A stretch of 64,000 nucleotides of DNA, from the NCBI GenBank assembly GCA_002364005.1, contig DEXG01000017.1, positions 199,499-263,498 of the forward strand, given 5' to 3'. Numbering within the stretch: position 1 is the stretch's first letter; the number at the start of each line of letters is the position of its first letter. A program made the position numbers and the translations under genes. The notes under the pieces are model-generated. The model saw only the letters and a list, made by a program, of their open reading frames with translations, did no database searches and was not told the origin of the DNA. Source of the stretch: Phycisphaerales bacterium UBA3190. Its GTDB lineage: Bacteria; Planctomycetota; Phycisphaerae; Phycisphaerales; UBA1924. Below are positions 25,354-33,740 of the stretch, piece by piece.

Positions 25354-25785
25354 ATGGCCGACACCCACCTGATGATCGTACAACCCCAGTCCGCTTCCCT
25401 GATCATGACCGGTCAGAAGCTCGTCGAGGCCCGTCTGGGCACCGACCGGTGCGCACCGTTCGATCGAGTAGAGCCTGGAGATACGGTCTACATCATGGCA
25501 CCGGGGCAGCAGCCCATCGGCAAGGCGATCGTCGAGCGGGTCGACCAGTTCGAGGGGCTCGGGCCCACTGACATCGATCGCCTGCACGACATCTACAACG
25601 ACATGGTCCTGGACGACGACGCCAGCTGGGCATCGAACCACGACGCGAAGTTTGCGACCTTCATCACCCTGGGCCGGGTGCGTATGGTGCATGACACCTC
25701 ACTCGTCCCAACGGCCTTGACCGAATCGGGCCATGGCGACTGGCGCGTTCTCTCCGACGCACATACACAGCGTCGGGCGGCATAA
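25354..25785 (+). CDS. ASCH/PUA-like domain protein
   Basis: The protein is 143 aa, all one small beta-barrel domain. The opening LMIVQPQSASLIMTGQKLVEARL matches the ASCH pattern of a K/R in a G-x-K-x-(V/I)-E-x-R core, and DRVEPGDTVYIMAPGQQPIGKAIV gives the second conserved strand pair. ASCH domains are thought to bind RNA or modified nucleotides; one branch hydrolyses N4-acetylcytidine. I cannot assign an activity. It lies 83 nt after hldE and probably has its own promoter. The C-terminal 30 residues are unstructured-looking. Confidence 0.65.
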   Translation: MADTHLMIVQPQSASLIMTGQKLVEARLGTDRCAPFDRVEPGDTVYIMAPGQQPIGKAIVERVDQFEGLGPTDIDRLHDIYNDMVLDDDASWASNHDAKFATFITLGRVRMVHDTSLVPTALTESGHGDWRVLSDAHTQRRAA

Positions 25786-25829
25786 GCGCCTCGCACCCGC
25801 CATCGATCCAAAATCAATCCAAAAGAAGA

Positions 25830-26474
25830 TCAGTCCACGAAGAACTGGGCCACACGATCGAGCGTCCGCGTCATGGGGATGCCCACGATCGATGTCTCGT
25901 CGCCCTGAAAATCGATCGGCCAGCCCGCGGCCAGGCGTTCGGTGATGTTGTACGCCCCCGCCTTGCCCCGCCACTGCTCGCTGTCGAGGTACAGGTTGAT
26001 CTCGTGCTCGGGGATCACCCCCACCCGGACGAGTGAACGGTCGATGAACAGCTCCCGTCGCCCCGTCAGCGGGTCCACGATCGCGATCCCGGTCAGCACC
26101 TCATGCTCAGCGTCGCTCATCGCGATGATCATCGCGTGTGCCTCGCTGCGGTCTCCGGGCTGGCCCAGGATCTTCCCGCCGTGCACGCAAACCGTGTCAG
26201 CACCGATCACGACCGTATCAAGCTTGTGCTCGATCTTCGGGTCGTTGACAAAGAGCTGCGCCGACGATGCGGCTTTCAGGTATGCCAGTGCCGCGACCCA
26301 TTCGGATGGGTCAACCGCCCCAGGGGTGAGATCGCCGTCGTCGATACTGGCCGGGAGCACGGCATGGCGTACCCCGAGCTGCTCGAACATGGAACGCCGG
26401 CGTGGTGAGGAGCTGGCCAGCACCATGAAAGGCAGTGCGTGGGGATCGTCGATTTGGGGCAGTATCGGGTTCAT
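25830..26474 (-). CDS. maf: Maf-like nucleoside triphosphate pyrophosphatase
   Basis: The protein is 214 aa. It has the diagnostic Maf N terminus ASSSPRRRSMFEQLG, the VIGADTVCV metal/active-site loop, and the GKAGAYNITERLA and IVGIPMTR motifs at the C terminus. Family members remove pyrophosphate from dTTP, UTP or modified nucleotides and are linked to septum control. Compared with E. coli YhdE it is slightly long, with an insert of about 15 residues near SEWVAALAYLKAASS. It is convergent with the ASCH gene with 44 nt between stops. Confidence 0.93.
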   Translation of the reverse strand: MNPILPQIDDPHALPFMVLASSSPRRRSMFEQLGVRHAVLPASIDDGDLTPGAVDPSEWVAALAYLKAASSAQLFVNDPKIEHKLDTVVIGADTVCVHGGKILGQPGDRSEAHAMIIAMSDAEHEVLTGIAIVDPLTGRRELFIDRSLVRVGVIPEHEINLYLDSEQWRGKAGAYNITERLAAGWPIDFQGDETSIVGIPMTRTLDRVAQFFVD

Positions 26475-26579
26475 GGGCTCTCAGTGTTACCAGCGTACCG
26501 CATTGGTTGTTTCGCCGTACTTGTTCTTTGACAAAGGATTCATCGATTTCAGACGCGCCCAGACATGAATACCGGCATG

Positions 26580-26610
26580 AAAAAAGGGCGTCCCATGAAA
26601 TGGGACGCCC
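26580..26610 (-). terminator. Terminator of the DUF11 lipoprotein gene
   Basis: GGGCGTCCCAT, loop GAA and ATGGGACGCCC form a perfect 11-bp stem. On the minus strand it is followed by six T residues. It lies 43 nt downstream of the DUF11 stop. Confidence 0.9.
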
Positions 26611-26652
26611 TCGGGTGTGATTCAGATCACTCGGCTTACGCCGATTGGAAGA

Positions 26653-28239
26653 TCACTCGTACAGGTTGGTGGCCTCGGTCTCGTTGACCGGGCTCTTGAG
26701 GTTGTCTGAGGTCATCTCAACACCGAAGCGTGAGTCAGCAACCGATTCTGCACGAACGGTGACGCGCCAGCTGATCGCCGCACCGGGTGCGAGCGAGCTC
26801 GAAGGAGCGAAGGTGATGGTCTTACCGTTGGCGGTGGCGTTGGTCGCACCCGAAGCCGAGACGAACGACTGCTCAGCGGGAAGCTTGGCCACGATACGGA
26901 TGTTGTTGTCAGCAGCCGAACCCTGGTTGGTCACGGTGATGACATAGGTGGTCTGCTGACCGACCTCGACCGGGTCAGTGACATCGACCACTTCGAGGAG
27001 GATCGCGGGGATACCCTTGACCTCGGTGGTGCAGGATTCGCTGACGGAATCAGCACACGAGGCGTTGCCGGTCACCGCGGAGGTGTAGCGGCCGATGCTC
27101 GAAGCCGAAACGGTCATCGAGAAGTTCTTGCTGGCGCCAGCGTTCATGGTGCCGAAGTCCCAGACTACATTGTTGCCTACGACGCGACCGCCGTCGCTCA
27201 TGCGAACGACCGAGGCACCCTGAGGGATGGTGGCCGAAGCGGTCGCGGTGTTGGCCACGCCGTTGCCGGTGTTCTCGATGCTGTAGTTGTAAGTCAGGTT
27301 GCGGCCGAGGAACTGGGTGTTGCTGCACTCAACGGCAACGGCCAGCTCGGGCTCGGTGATGACGGTGTTGGTTGCGCCGGCCTTGGCTTCAAGCCCGCCG
27401 TCGCCCGATGCCATCGCACCGCTTGAGAACTCGCCGGTGCTCGAAGCGTTGGCGGTGACCTCGTAGGCCTTGCTCTCGCCAGCGGCGAGGGTGCCCACGG
27501 GGATGTTGACCGTGCGTGAGCCGTTTGCCATCGCCAGGCCCTCGGGGAGGGTGTCCTTGATGACGACATTGCTCGCTGCACCCGAACCGGTGTTCTCGAC
27601 CAGGTAGCGGATGACGATGGTGTCACAGGTGAGTGCCTGTGCGGTCGCGGTCTTGGACAGTGCGAGCGCTGGCTCGACGACCTTGACGGTGGCGCAGAGG
27701 AAGTTGTTGTAGGAAACGGTGATGCAGTCGCCTGCCATGCCGACCTTCTGGGCGGCACCGGTCAGCTTGATGACCTTGGTTTCACCGGGGCCCATGTTGC
27801 CCAGGGCCCACGACATGCCGTCGCCGCTGGTGCTGCCCTCGGGGGTCGATGCCGAGACATCGAGATTGTTGCTCGAGTCGAGCATGAGCAGCACATTCTG
27901 CAGCTCTGAGTTGGTCAGGTTGGTGACATGGTACGAGAAACCGAAGTCCTGGCCACGGGCAACCTCGTTGGGCATGACCTGGTGCACGAGCAGTGCACTG
28001 GTGTTCACATCACCGGTGGGGAATGCCATGCTGGTGGCCGACTCGTTGGCACCGAGACGCGGCGAGTAGTGCGACCAGTCGCGAACGTCGTGTACGACGA
28101 CGGTGTCATCCTTCACCTCGGGTGTGGATGCTGCTGAGTCGTCACGCGTGGTCTGGGTTTGCGTACAGCCGACGAGCATGGTGCTCAGCAGCATGGCAAC
28201 GCCAAGCGTTCTGGTCGTGTTCTTCGTCTTGAAATTCAT
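26653..28239 (-). CDS. DUF11 repeat lipoprotein (OmcB-like outer-envelope protein)
   Basis: The protein is 528 aa. A lipoprotein signal ends in MLVGC. The body contains several DUF11-type Ig-like repeats of about 100 residues with the typical openings (ITVSYNN, IVIRYLVENTGSG, LTYNYSIENTGNG, TTYVITVTNQGSAADN) and closings (LAAGESK, MNAGASK, LAPGAAIS). Cysteines occur near domain edges (GDCI, FLCA, LTCD, VECS, ASCAD, ESCT), as in chlamydial OmcB, where disulfides cross-link the envelope. Planctomycetes share this family with Chlamydiae. It probably strengthens the outer envelope. A 19-bp palindrome lies 34 nt before the start. Confidence 0.88.
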   Translation of the reverse strand: MNFKTKNTTRTLGVAMLLSTMLVGCTQTQTTRDDSAASTPEVKDDTVVVHDVRDWSHYSPRLGANESATSMAFPTGDVNTSALLVHQVMPNEVARGQDFGFSYHVTNLTNSELQNVLLMLDSSNNLDVSASTPEGSTSGDGMSWALGNMGPGETKVIKLTGAAQKVGMAGDCITVSYNNFLCATVKVVEPALALSKTATAQALTCDTIVIRYLVENTGSGAASNVVIKDTLPEGLAMANGSRTVNIPVGTLAAGESKAYEVTANASSTGEFSSGAMASGDGGLEAKAGATNTVITEPELAVAVECSNTQFLGRNLTYNYSIENTGNGVANTATASATIPQGASVVRMSDGGRVVGNNVVWDFGTMNAGASKNFSMTVSASSIGRYTSAVTGNASCADSVSESCTTEVKGIPAILLEVVDVTDPVEVGQQTTYVITVTNQGSAADNNIRIVAKLPAEQSFVSASGATNATANGKTITFAPSSSLAPGAAISWRVTVRAESVADSRFGVEMTSDNLKSPVNETEATNLYE

Positions 28240-28272
28240 GTGTTCTCCGGTTTCAGTCGATAGTTATCGTCA

Positions 28273-28291
28273 CTGACTCTGACAGAGTCAG
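28273..28291. promoter_or_regulatory. Perfect 19-bp palindrome upstream of the DUF11 lipoprotein gene
   Basis: CTGACTCTG, one A, CAGAGTCAG is a perfect 9-bp inverted repeat. It is 34 nt upstream of the DUF11 start codon on the minus strand. It could be an operator or, if transcribed, a 5' UTR hairpin. The spacer of one base makes an RNA hairpin with this full stem unlikely, so a dimeric-protein site fits better. Confidence 0.4.
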
Positions 28292-28445
28292 AGACAGATC
28301 CACGATCTGGGTCTTGGCCCAAAATGTTGTCTTGAGTGACCCCTCGTCATCTCGGTGACCTGATCGAGGTTTTCAATCGCCCGTGGAATCCCCCCCACGG
28401 TAAAGGGCGCGAGAGCAAGTCAATACTAGATGTCCCCAATCACTC

Positions 28446-28465
28446 GGGCAAGAAAAAGCTTGCCC
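28446..28465 (-). terminator. Hairpin downstream of lpxK
   Basis: GGGCAAG and CTTGCCC pair across a 6-nt loop, 22 nt after the lpxK stop on the minus strand. There is no clear T-run after it, so termination strength is uncertain. Confidence 0.45.
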
Positions 28466-28486
28466 TGAGATGATCGCCCCATCTGC

Positions 28487-29560
28487 TTAAAACAGGGTGT
28501 ACAACTGGTCTAGGACGAGTTGCTCACCGTCTTCTTCAGCCCCCAAATCAATCGATAAATTGGGAAGAACCACCCGAGAGCCGCGTTCCCACTGGTCATG
28601 ATCGCGTGTTTTCACCCAATCTTTTCGCGTCATGAAGATCGGTGAGATTCTGCCCTGATTTTGAGAATTTCCAAGCTTCGCAACCGCCGAATCGGGCAAA
28701 GTTGCATGATCTCGCAATCGGATCACTTCTTTTTGACGCAACCCAACCGCCTCGTACATACGCAGAAACGCGTCTGCGTTTCCGATGCCGCAGACGACCC
28801 GGAACACCTCATCCCGTAACTCGTCGATCCCAACATCCTCTTCAACCCAGCCTGAATCCTGTCGGGTGTGCTGCACGAACCCCGACCACGCGTGACGCGC
28901 GACCAGCACCGAGGCATCGGGATTCTGCCGGGCAACCAACGCTCGCAGCCGGGTGATCTCCCTCTCTTCGACACGCTCGGCATGCGTCAGCACGATCATC
29001 CCCGCACGCGTGAGCGATTCGATGGGCTCGCGCAGGTGTCCCTTGGGGAGAAGGGCATCGCGATCTGGAGGGCGCGAGGCATCGATCAGCACCACATCGA
29101 GATCGCGCGCGATTTTGCGATGCTGGAATCCATCATCGAGCACGACACAGTCGATGGCCGCCCCCTCTGACGACGCGAGCAAGGACCGCAGCCCAGCAAG
29201 ACGATCCGGCTGGGCGACGATGGGCACACCGGGCAGCGCCATCTCGTGCTCCTGCTGCTCATCGCCCTTTTCGCCCGCCTTGGCACCGTAGCCGCGCATC
29301 GCGATCACGGGGTGGTGCCCCATGTCCTGCAAAATGCGCACAAACCGGTGCACCATCGGGGTCTTGCCCGTGCCCCCGGTGCTCAGGTTCCCAATCGAGA
29401 CCACAGGCAGGTCGAGCTTCGTCACACCCCTGCCCGCATCAAAGCCACGGTTGCGGTGTCCGATCCCGATGCGGTACAGCCATGACATGGGGCTCGTAAC
29501 CAGCCCGGGCAGCTTTGTTGGCGGGGGCACCCGCCCAGCTTGATGAGCATCGGGACTCAA
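28487..29560 (-). CDS. lpxK: Tetraacyldisaccharide 4'-kinase LpxK
   Basis: The protein is 357 aa. It has the P-loop GNLSTGGTGKTPMVHRFV, and VVLDDGFQHRKIARDLDVVLIDASRPP, the conserved DDGFQH motif of LpxK. It phosphorylates the 4' position of lipid A disaccharide at the inner membrane. The start is a TTG overlapping the stop of the upstream gene (TTGA). The N terminus has a short amphipathic segment (LVTSPMSWLYRIGIGHRNRGFD). It confirms lipid A synthesis in this organism. Confidence 0.95.
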   Translation of the reverse strand: MSPDAHQAGRVPPPTKLPGLVTSPMSWLYRIGIGHRNRGFDAGRGVTKLDLPVVSIGNLSTGGTGKTPMVHRFVRILQDMGHHPVIAMRGYGAKAGEKGDEQQEHEMALPGVPIVAQPDRLAGLRSLLASSEGAAIDCVVLDDGFQHRKIARDLDVVLIDASRPPDRDALLPKGHLREPIESLTRAGMIVLTHAERVEEREITRLRALVARQNPDASVLVARHAWSGFVQHTRQDSGWVEEDVGIDELRDEVFRVVCGIGNADAFLRMYEAVGLRQKEVIRLRDHATLPDSAVAKLGNSQNQGRISPIFMTRKDWVKTRDHDQWERGSRVVLPNLSIDLGAEEDGEQLVLDQLYTLF

Positions 29561-29964
29561 GACCCACCCCGATCACGATGCTCGTTGATCTCCTGCAGGT
29601 CTCGCCTGAGGTTCTCGCGGAGTTCTCGGTGCACCTTGTTGCCGGCTTTGCGGTGCAGCCGCATGGTGTTGAGCGCATCGAGCACCGCGAGCATGACGAT
29701 CGCGGCGATGAGCCCGATGACCATCATCCACACCACAGTGAAAGTCCCGGCCTCGCTGGGGCGGGCGATCCCGAAGCCGTAGGCCGACAGGGGGATGGCG
29801 AACATGCTCAGCCAGCCCGTAGCGACCCGGATGCGTCGCCGGCTCGGAGGCATGCGATCCGACCCGAGCTCCCGGATCGCGATCAGGTACCCCGCCTGCA
29901 GCACCAGCGCGATCAAAGCCAGCGGCAGCACGAACCAAGTTGGCGCAATCGGCCCGGTATCCAT
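29557..29964 (-). CDS. Small polytopic membrane protein coupled to lpxK
   Basis: The protein is 135 aa from the ATG at 29964. It shows three hydrophobic helices (FVLPLALIALVLQAGYLIAI, TGWLSMFAIPLSAYGFGIA, VVWMMVIGLIAAIVMLAVLDAL) and a highly charged C-terminal tail rich in Arg and Glu (RELRENLRRDLQEINEHRD). I recognise no family. Its stop overlaps lpxK by 4 nt, so it is translated together with the lipid A kinase and may act at the same membrane. It is divergent from serS. Confidence 0.7.
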   Translation of the reverse strand: MDTGPIAPTWFVLPLALIALVLQAGYLIAIRELGSDRMPPSRRRIRVATGWLSMFAIPLSAYGFGIARPSEAGTFTVVWMMVIGLIAAIVMLAVLDALNTMRLHRKAGNKVHRELRENLRRDLQEINEHRDRGGS

Positions 29965-30039
29965 GCCTGTATGGTACTGCACGAAACGGGCAGGGGCGAT
30001 CATGCACGACCGAGGCCCCGCTACCTACACTCCACGACC

Positions 30040-31449
30040 ATGATCGATCTCAAGGCATTGCGTGAAAACCCACAACGATTCATCGACGGCGCGGCCAAGA
30101 AAAACTACGCGCCCGATATCGACACCCTCCTCAAGCTCGACGAGCAGCGGCGCTCGCTGATGAGCGAGCAGGAGACGCTCAAGGCGGCCCAGAACAAGCT
30201 CTCCAAGGAGACGGGCCCCAAGATCGGGCAGCTCATGGGCAAGCTCAAGAGCGCCAACGACGATGAGAAAGCCGCGATCCAGGGCGAGGTTGATGCCATC
30301 AAAGCCGCCCCGGCGAAGATGAAGGAGCAGATCACCGCGTTGGACGCGCAGATCGCCCAGCTCGAGCCCAAGCTCAACGAGATCCTGCTCTCGATCCCGC
30401 TCCCACCAGACGACGATGTCCCGGTCGGCAAGGGCAGCGAGGACAATGTCGAGATCAGCAAATGGGCCCCCGAGGGCTGGGACTGGGGCAAGAGCTTCGA
30501 GCAAAACAAGGGCTTCAAGCCCCGGACGCACATCGAGCTCTGCGCCATGCACAACCTCGTGGACTTCCCACGCGGGGTCAAGATCGCCGGCTCACGCTCC
30601 TATGTCCTCACGGGCGATGGCATGCGCCTGCACCAGGCGATCCTCCGCTACGCGATCGACACCATGACCAATGAGAACGGCTTCACGCCCATGAGCGTCC
30701 CCGTGCTCGTGCGTGAAGAAGCCATGGTCGGCACCGGGTTCTTCCCGGGCGGACGCGATCAGGCCTATCACATCAACGAGTCCGAGCGTGGCGGCGGCTA
30801 CGACATGTTCCTCACCGGCACCGGCGAGGTCGGGCTCATGGGGCTGCATCAGGACGAGATCCTCGATGAGGCCCAGCTGCCGCTCAAGTATGTCACCGTC
30901 TCGACCTGCTTCCGGCGCGAGGCGGGCGCGGCGGGCAAGGACACGGCCGGGCTCTACCGCATCCACCAGTTCGACAAGGTCGAGCAGGTGATCATCGATG
31001 TGGCCGACGAGCAGAAGTCACGCCAGCACCACAAGGACATGATGGGCTTTGTGGAAAACCTGCTCAAATCCCTCGGGCTCCCCCACCGCCTGCTCCAGTG
31101 CTGCACCGGTGACCTGGGCGTCAAGAACGCCGACATGATCGACATCGAATGCTGGATGCCCGGGCGTGGCGAAGAGGCCCCCGACGGCACCCCGATGGGT
31201 GAGTTCGGCGAGACGCACTCGGCATCGCGCCTCTACGACTACCAGTGCCGACGCCTGAACATGCGTTACCGCCCCGGCGGCGAGAACGGCAAGGGCCCCA
31301 CCACCTTCTGCCACTCGCTCAACAACACCGTCGCCGCCTCTCCCCGGATCCTGATCCCGCTGCTCGAGATGTACCAAAACGAGGACGGGTCGGTCACGAT
31401 CCCCGAGAAGCTGGTGCCGTACATGAACGGGCAGACGAAGATCGGCTGA
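30040..31449 (+). CDS. serS: Seryl-tRNA synthetase
   Basis: The protein is 469 aa from the ATG at 30040; the much longer open frame upstream is an antisense artefact of two other genes. The N-terminal coiled coil that reads the tRNA-Ser variable arm is at about residues 30-115. The class II core has motif 2 (STCFRREAGAAGKDTAGLY) and motif 3 (PRILIPLLEMYQNEDGSV). The sequence has an unusual CFRREAGAAG form with a short insert, still within family limits. It is standard translation machinery with no obvious operon partner. Confidence 0.96.
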   Translation: MIDLKALRENPQRFIDGAAKKNYAPDIDTLLKLDEQRRSLMSEQETLKAAQNKLSKETGPKIGQLMGKLKSANDDEKAAIQGEVDAIKAAPAKMKEQITALDAQIAQLEPKLNEILLSIPLPPDDDVPVGKGSEDNVEISKWAPEGWDWGKSFEQNKGFKPRTHIELCAMHNLVDFPRGVKIAGSRSYVLTGDGMRLHQAILRYAIDTMTNENGFTPMSVPVLVREEAMVGTGFFPGGRDQAYHINESERGGGYDMFLTGTGEVGLMGLHQDEILDEAQLPLKYVTVSTCFRREAGAAGKDTAGLYRIHQFDKVEQVIIDVADEQKSRQHHKDMMGFVENLLKSLGLPHRLLQCCTGDLGVKNADMIDIECWMPGRGEEAPDGTPMGEFGETHSASRLYDYQCRRLNMRYRPGGENGKGPTTFCHSLNNTVAASPRILIPLLEMYQNEDGSVTIPEKLVPYMNGQTKIG

Positions 31450-31451
31450 TT

Positions 31452-32192
31452 CTACGGCCGAGGCACTTCGAACTCCTCCAGCACAGATCTAGGGATCCAT
31501 TTTGTGAAACCCCATGGATCTATGGGCTCATCCATCCAACTCTGATCCGGCAACGGCTGCTTGAGTACATGATGTGTCTGTAGCAACTGAGGCATGCATT
31601 CAACAGAGGTCGTCCCTTTTCTAGTCACCCACTTCACTGCTTTTTCACGCTCAACCGCCGCAACAATTTTGTTTGTGATCTCAACATCACCAACAACATA
31701 ACTGATCACACTCTCGTAATCACCGTCACGCCAACGCACAGGCGCATCCTCACCGAGCATCAATTTCTCCTGCTCAATGCCCATTGCCTGGCCAACTTTC
31801 GCCAATCCAACTGGGAACCCTCTGGCCCAAAAGAACTGAAGCATTGGATCATATGCACGAAGCGCAACTCGCCCAGCTGTTTCGTAATCGTCTGCAACAT
31901 ACCCAATCCATTGCAGGTCGAACTGGGTTCCGTTCCATGCACACACTCGAACCCCGTCATTCTGTTGAGCATCCAAGTAAGCCAGAAGTTTGGAAGCGGT
32001 GTGCCGAGTCATAACTGGGGCTGGCCTCCCGCTTTCATCGGTGCTGTACCAAGTGCAAGACTCGCCTTCACTGAACCCCGTTGCGGCTACGGTGATGTCA
32101 AATGGCTCATATTTCTCGAAGCTCTCCCCGGGCTTAAGTTCAAAAATATTTGCCGTTTCAATATCGAAGCTTAATAGTGGGCTTTGTGTCAT
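31452..32192 (-). CDS. Putative DEDD-type 3'-5' exonuclease (RNase H-like fold)
   Basis: The protein is 246 aa. Exonuclease motif I is SFDIET (D10, E12), motif II AWNGTQFDLQWIG and motif III YVVGDVEIT, giving the DEDD acids. The family includes DnaQ-like and archaeal-type nucleases; no polymerase domain is attached. GC content is clearly lower than in serS and the MGMT gene on either side, which suggests recent acquisition. It overlaps nothing and converges with serS with a 2-nt gap. Function could be DNA or RNA trimming, or a mobile-element remnant. Confidence 0.7.
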   Translation of the reverse strand: MTQSPLLSFDIETANIFELKPGESFEKYEPFDITVAATGFSEGESCTWYSTDESGRPAPVMTRHTASKLLAYLDAQQNDGVRVCAWNGTQFDLQWIGYVADDYETAGRVALRAYDPMLQFFWARGFPVGLAKVGQAMGIEQEKLMLGEDAPVRWRDGDYESVISYVVGDVEITNKIVAAVEREKAVKWVTRKGTTSVECMPQLLQTHHVLKQPLPDQSWMDEPIDPWGFTKWIPRSVLEEFEVPRP

Positions 32193-32307
32193 AACTCATA
32201 TTATACCAAGTTACAGATTTTCTGTACAGCCGAGATAGGCGATTCCGTCTAACGTATTTTCGCGGAACCGGCGAGCACAACGCTCTCCGGGCGGGTATTG
32301 TTTGGGT

Positions 32308-32838
32308 ATGACACTCCTGGCAACAACGATCGATACCCCGCTCTGCCCGATGCGTGCCGCCACGACGGATCGGGGGATCTGTTTGCTGGAGATGGGCTCG
32401 CCCGAGCGGCGATCGCGAGAGACAAGCGAGCTCGAAGCCGCGTACGGGTGCACGGTGCAGACCGGCGATCACCCGCTGCTCGATCAGCTCGCCGGCGAAC
32501 TGCAGGCATACTTCAATGGCGACCTGCAACAGTTCACCGTCCCGCTGGACACACCCGGCACCGACTGGCAGCAGCGCGTCTGGAGCGAGCTGGTCAAGAT
32601 CCCCTTTGGCCAGACCACGAGCTACGGCGAGCTGGCCACGCGACTGGGCAACCCGGGCGGGTCACGGGCCGTCGGGCTGGCCAATGGCAGGAACCGGGTC
32701 TCGATCGTGATCCCCTGCCATCGCGTGATCGCGTCCGACGGCACCCTCCACGGATATGGCGGAGGCATCGAACGCAAGCGCTGGCTGCTGGATCACGAGC
32801 AGACGCACAGCAGCTCGGGGCTGTTCGCGGGCGCATAA
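32308..32838 (+). CDS. ogt: Methylated-DNA-protein cysteine S-methyltransferase
   Basis: The protein is 176 aa from the ATG at 32308; a TTG 6 nt upstream is also open. The C-terminal domain has the alkyl-acceptor C137 in IPCHRVIASDG, the helix-turn-helix ATRLGNPGGSRAVG with the Arg finger, and the GYGGGIERKRWLL tail. It directly repairs O6-alkylguanine by suicidal alkyl transfer. It is of the short Ogt type, with an N-terminal domain lacking the Ada Cys cluster. Confidence 0.94.
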   Translation: MTLLATTIDTPLCPMRAATTDRGICLLEMGSPERRSRETSELEAAYGCTVQTGDHPLLDQLAGELQAYFNGDLQQFTVPLDTPGTDWQQRVWSELVKIPFGQTTSYGELATRLGNPGGSRAVGLANGRNRVSIVIPCHRVIASDGTLHGYGGGIERKRWLLDHEQTHSSSGLFAGA

Positions 32839-32840
32839 GA

Positions 32841-32863
32841 ACACCCGCGCCGGGCGCGGGTGT
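32841..32863. terminator. Hairpin between the convergent ogt and PEP-CTERM genes
   Basis: ACACCCGCGC, loop CGG, GCGCGGGTGT is a perfect 10-bp stem beginning 2 nt after the ogt stop. T-runs are weak on both sides. The position between convergent genes suggests termination in one or both directions. Confidence 0.65.
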
Positions 32864-32888
32864 GTCGAGATTCAACCTGTGAGCCGAG

Positions 32889-33515
32889 TCAGCTTCGACG
32901 CCGACGCGTGGCTGCCAGACCACCGAGTCCGAGCAGCGCCATGCTGCTTGGTGCGGGGACAGCGCGGATGCTGCCGAGCACGAAGTCGAGCGAATGCACA
33001 TGATCGAAGTTGATACTGATGCGAAGATCGACGACCTCAGCGAGATCCATGTCGGCAAAGTCGGAATCGTTGAGGATGTCCCACTCAACGGTCTGCGGCC
33101 CGCCGGCACCGACTTGGAGCTGATTGATCACAGCCTTCCCGCCATCGCCCCCGATCATCACGATACGGATCGTGAAGTCCTGGTCCACCGCGAGGAAGTC
33201 AAAGGCCATCACGCCGTTGTCGGACAGATCGACCGGCCCTGAGTTGAAGCCGTAGTTCAGCCATGCGGTTTGCACCGCGCCAATGCCCGAGTTCATAATC
33301 AACGCACCGGCATCATCACCGTAGCTGAACACGGTATCGATGGTGGTGTCCCCGCCCTGAAGAAACGGGTCATCGGAGATGGAACTGCCGAAATCGCGTG
33401 CGCCGAACAAATCGTCGTTCGGGTCGGCGTCGAAGTCGTCGAGCATGACCGGGCCCGCGATCGCGGTGCCACCGATGAGCGACATAAGGAAAAAGGCATG
33501 AAGTTGTTTACACAT
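32889..33515 (-). CDS. PEP-CTERM-like secreted protein (paralogue 1)
   Basis: The protein is 208 aa. A signal peptide (MCKQLHAFFLMSLIGGTAIAG) precedes a beta-rich domain beginning LDDFDADPNDD. The C terminus, VPAPSSMALLGLGGLAATRRRR, is a PEP-CTERM sorting signal in layout: a VPxP-type motif, a hydrophobic helix and an Arg cluster. Such proteins are anchored or processed by an exosortase-type enzyme; none is visible here. The body shares motifs with the gene at 33741 (LDDFD, GALI.NSGIG, DFL.VDQ.FT), so the two arose by tandem duplication. Confidence 0.78.
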   Translation of the reverse strand: MCKQLHAFFLMSLIGGTAIAGPVMLDDFDADPNDDLFGARDFGSSISDDPFLQGGDTTIDTVFSYGDDAGALIMNSGIGAVQTAWLNYGFNSGPVDLSDNGVMAFDFLAVDQDFTIRIVMIGGDGGKAVINQLQVGAGGPQTVEWDILNDSDFADMDLAEVVDLRISINFDHVHSLDFVLGSIRAVPAPSSMALLGLGGLAATRRRRS

Positions 33516-33683
33516 GGTGTACTCCTACATCGTGTACAGAAAAGGTGCACAACGGGCCCAGCAGGAGTGTCGCCTAATCGTTGACGAGAATCATAAATCT
33601 CCGTGGCGCTGGTCCCAACCCGATGTGCGTCATCGTAAATAGACACCAAGTTTTTCAATCTGACAAGCTCACCCGCATAATTT

Positions 33684-33711
33684 GAAAAAGCACCCAGCTT
33701 TACTGAGTGCT
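33684..33711 (-). terminator. Terminator of the second PEP-CTERM-like gene
   Basis: On the minus strand AGCACTCAG, a 5-nt loop and CTGGGTGCT pair with one U-G wobble, followed by TTTTT. It lies 30 nt after the stop of the gene at 33741. Confidence 0.8.
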
Positions 33712-33740
33712 CAATACGGTTTTGGCTTAAAACTGTATGC

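Noticed and set aside
29515..30039. Long N-terminal extension of serS
   Set aside because: It overlaps the small membrane protein and lpxK in antisense; the SerS family start is at 30040.
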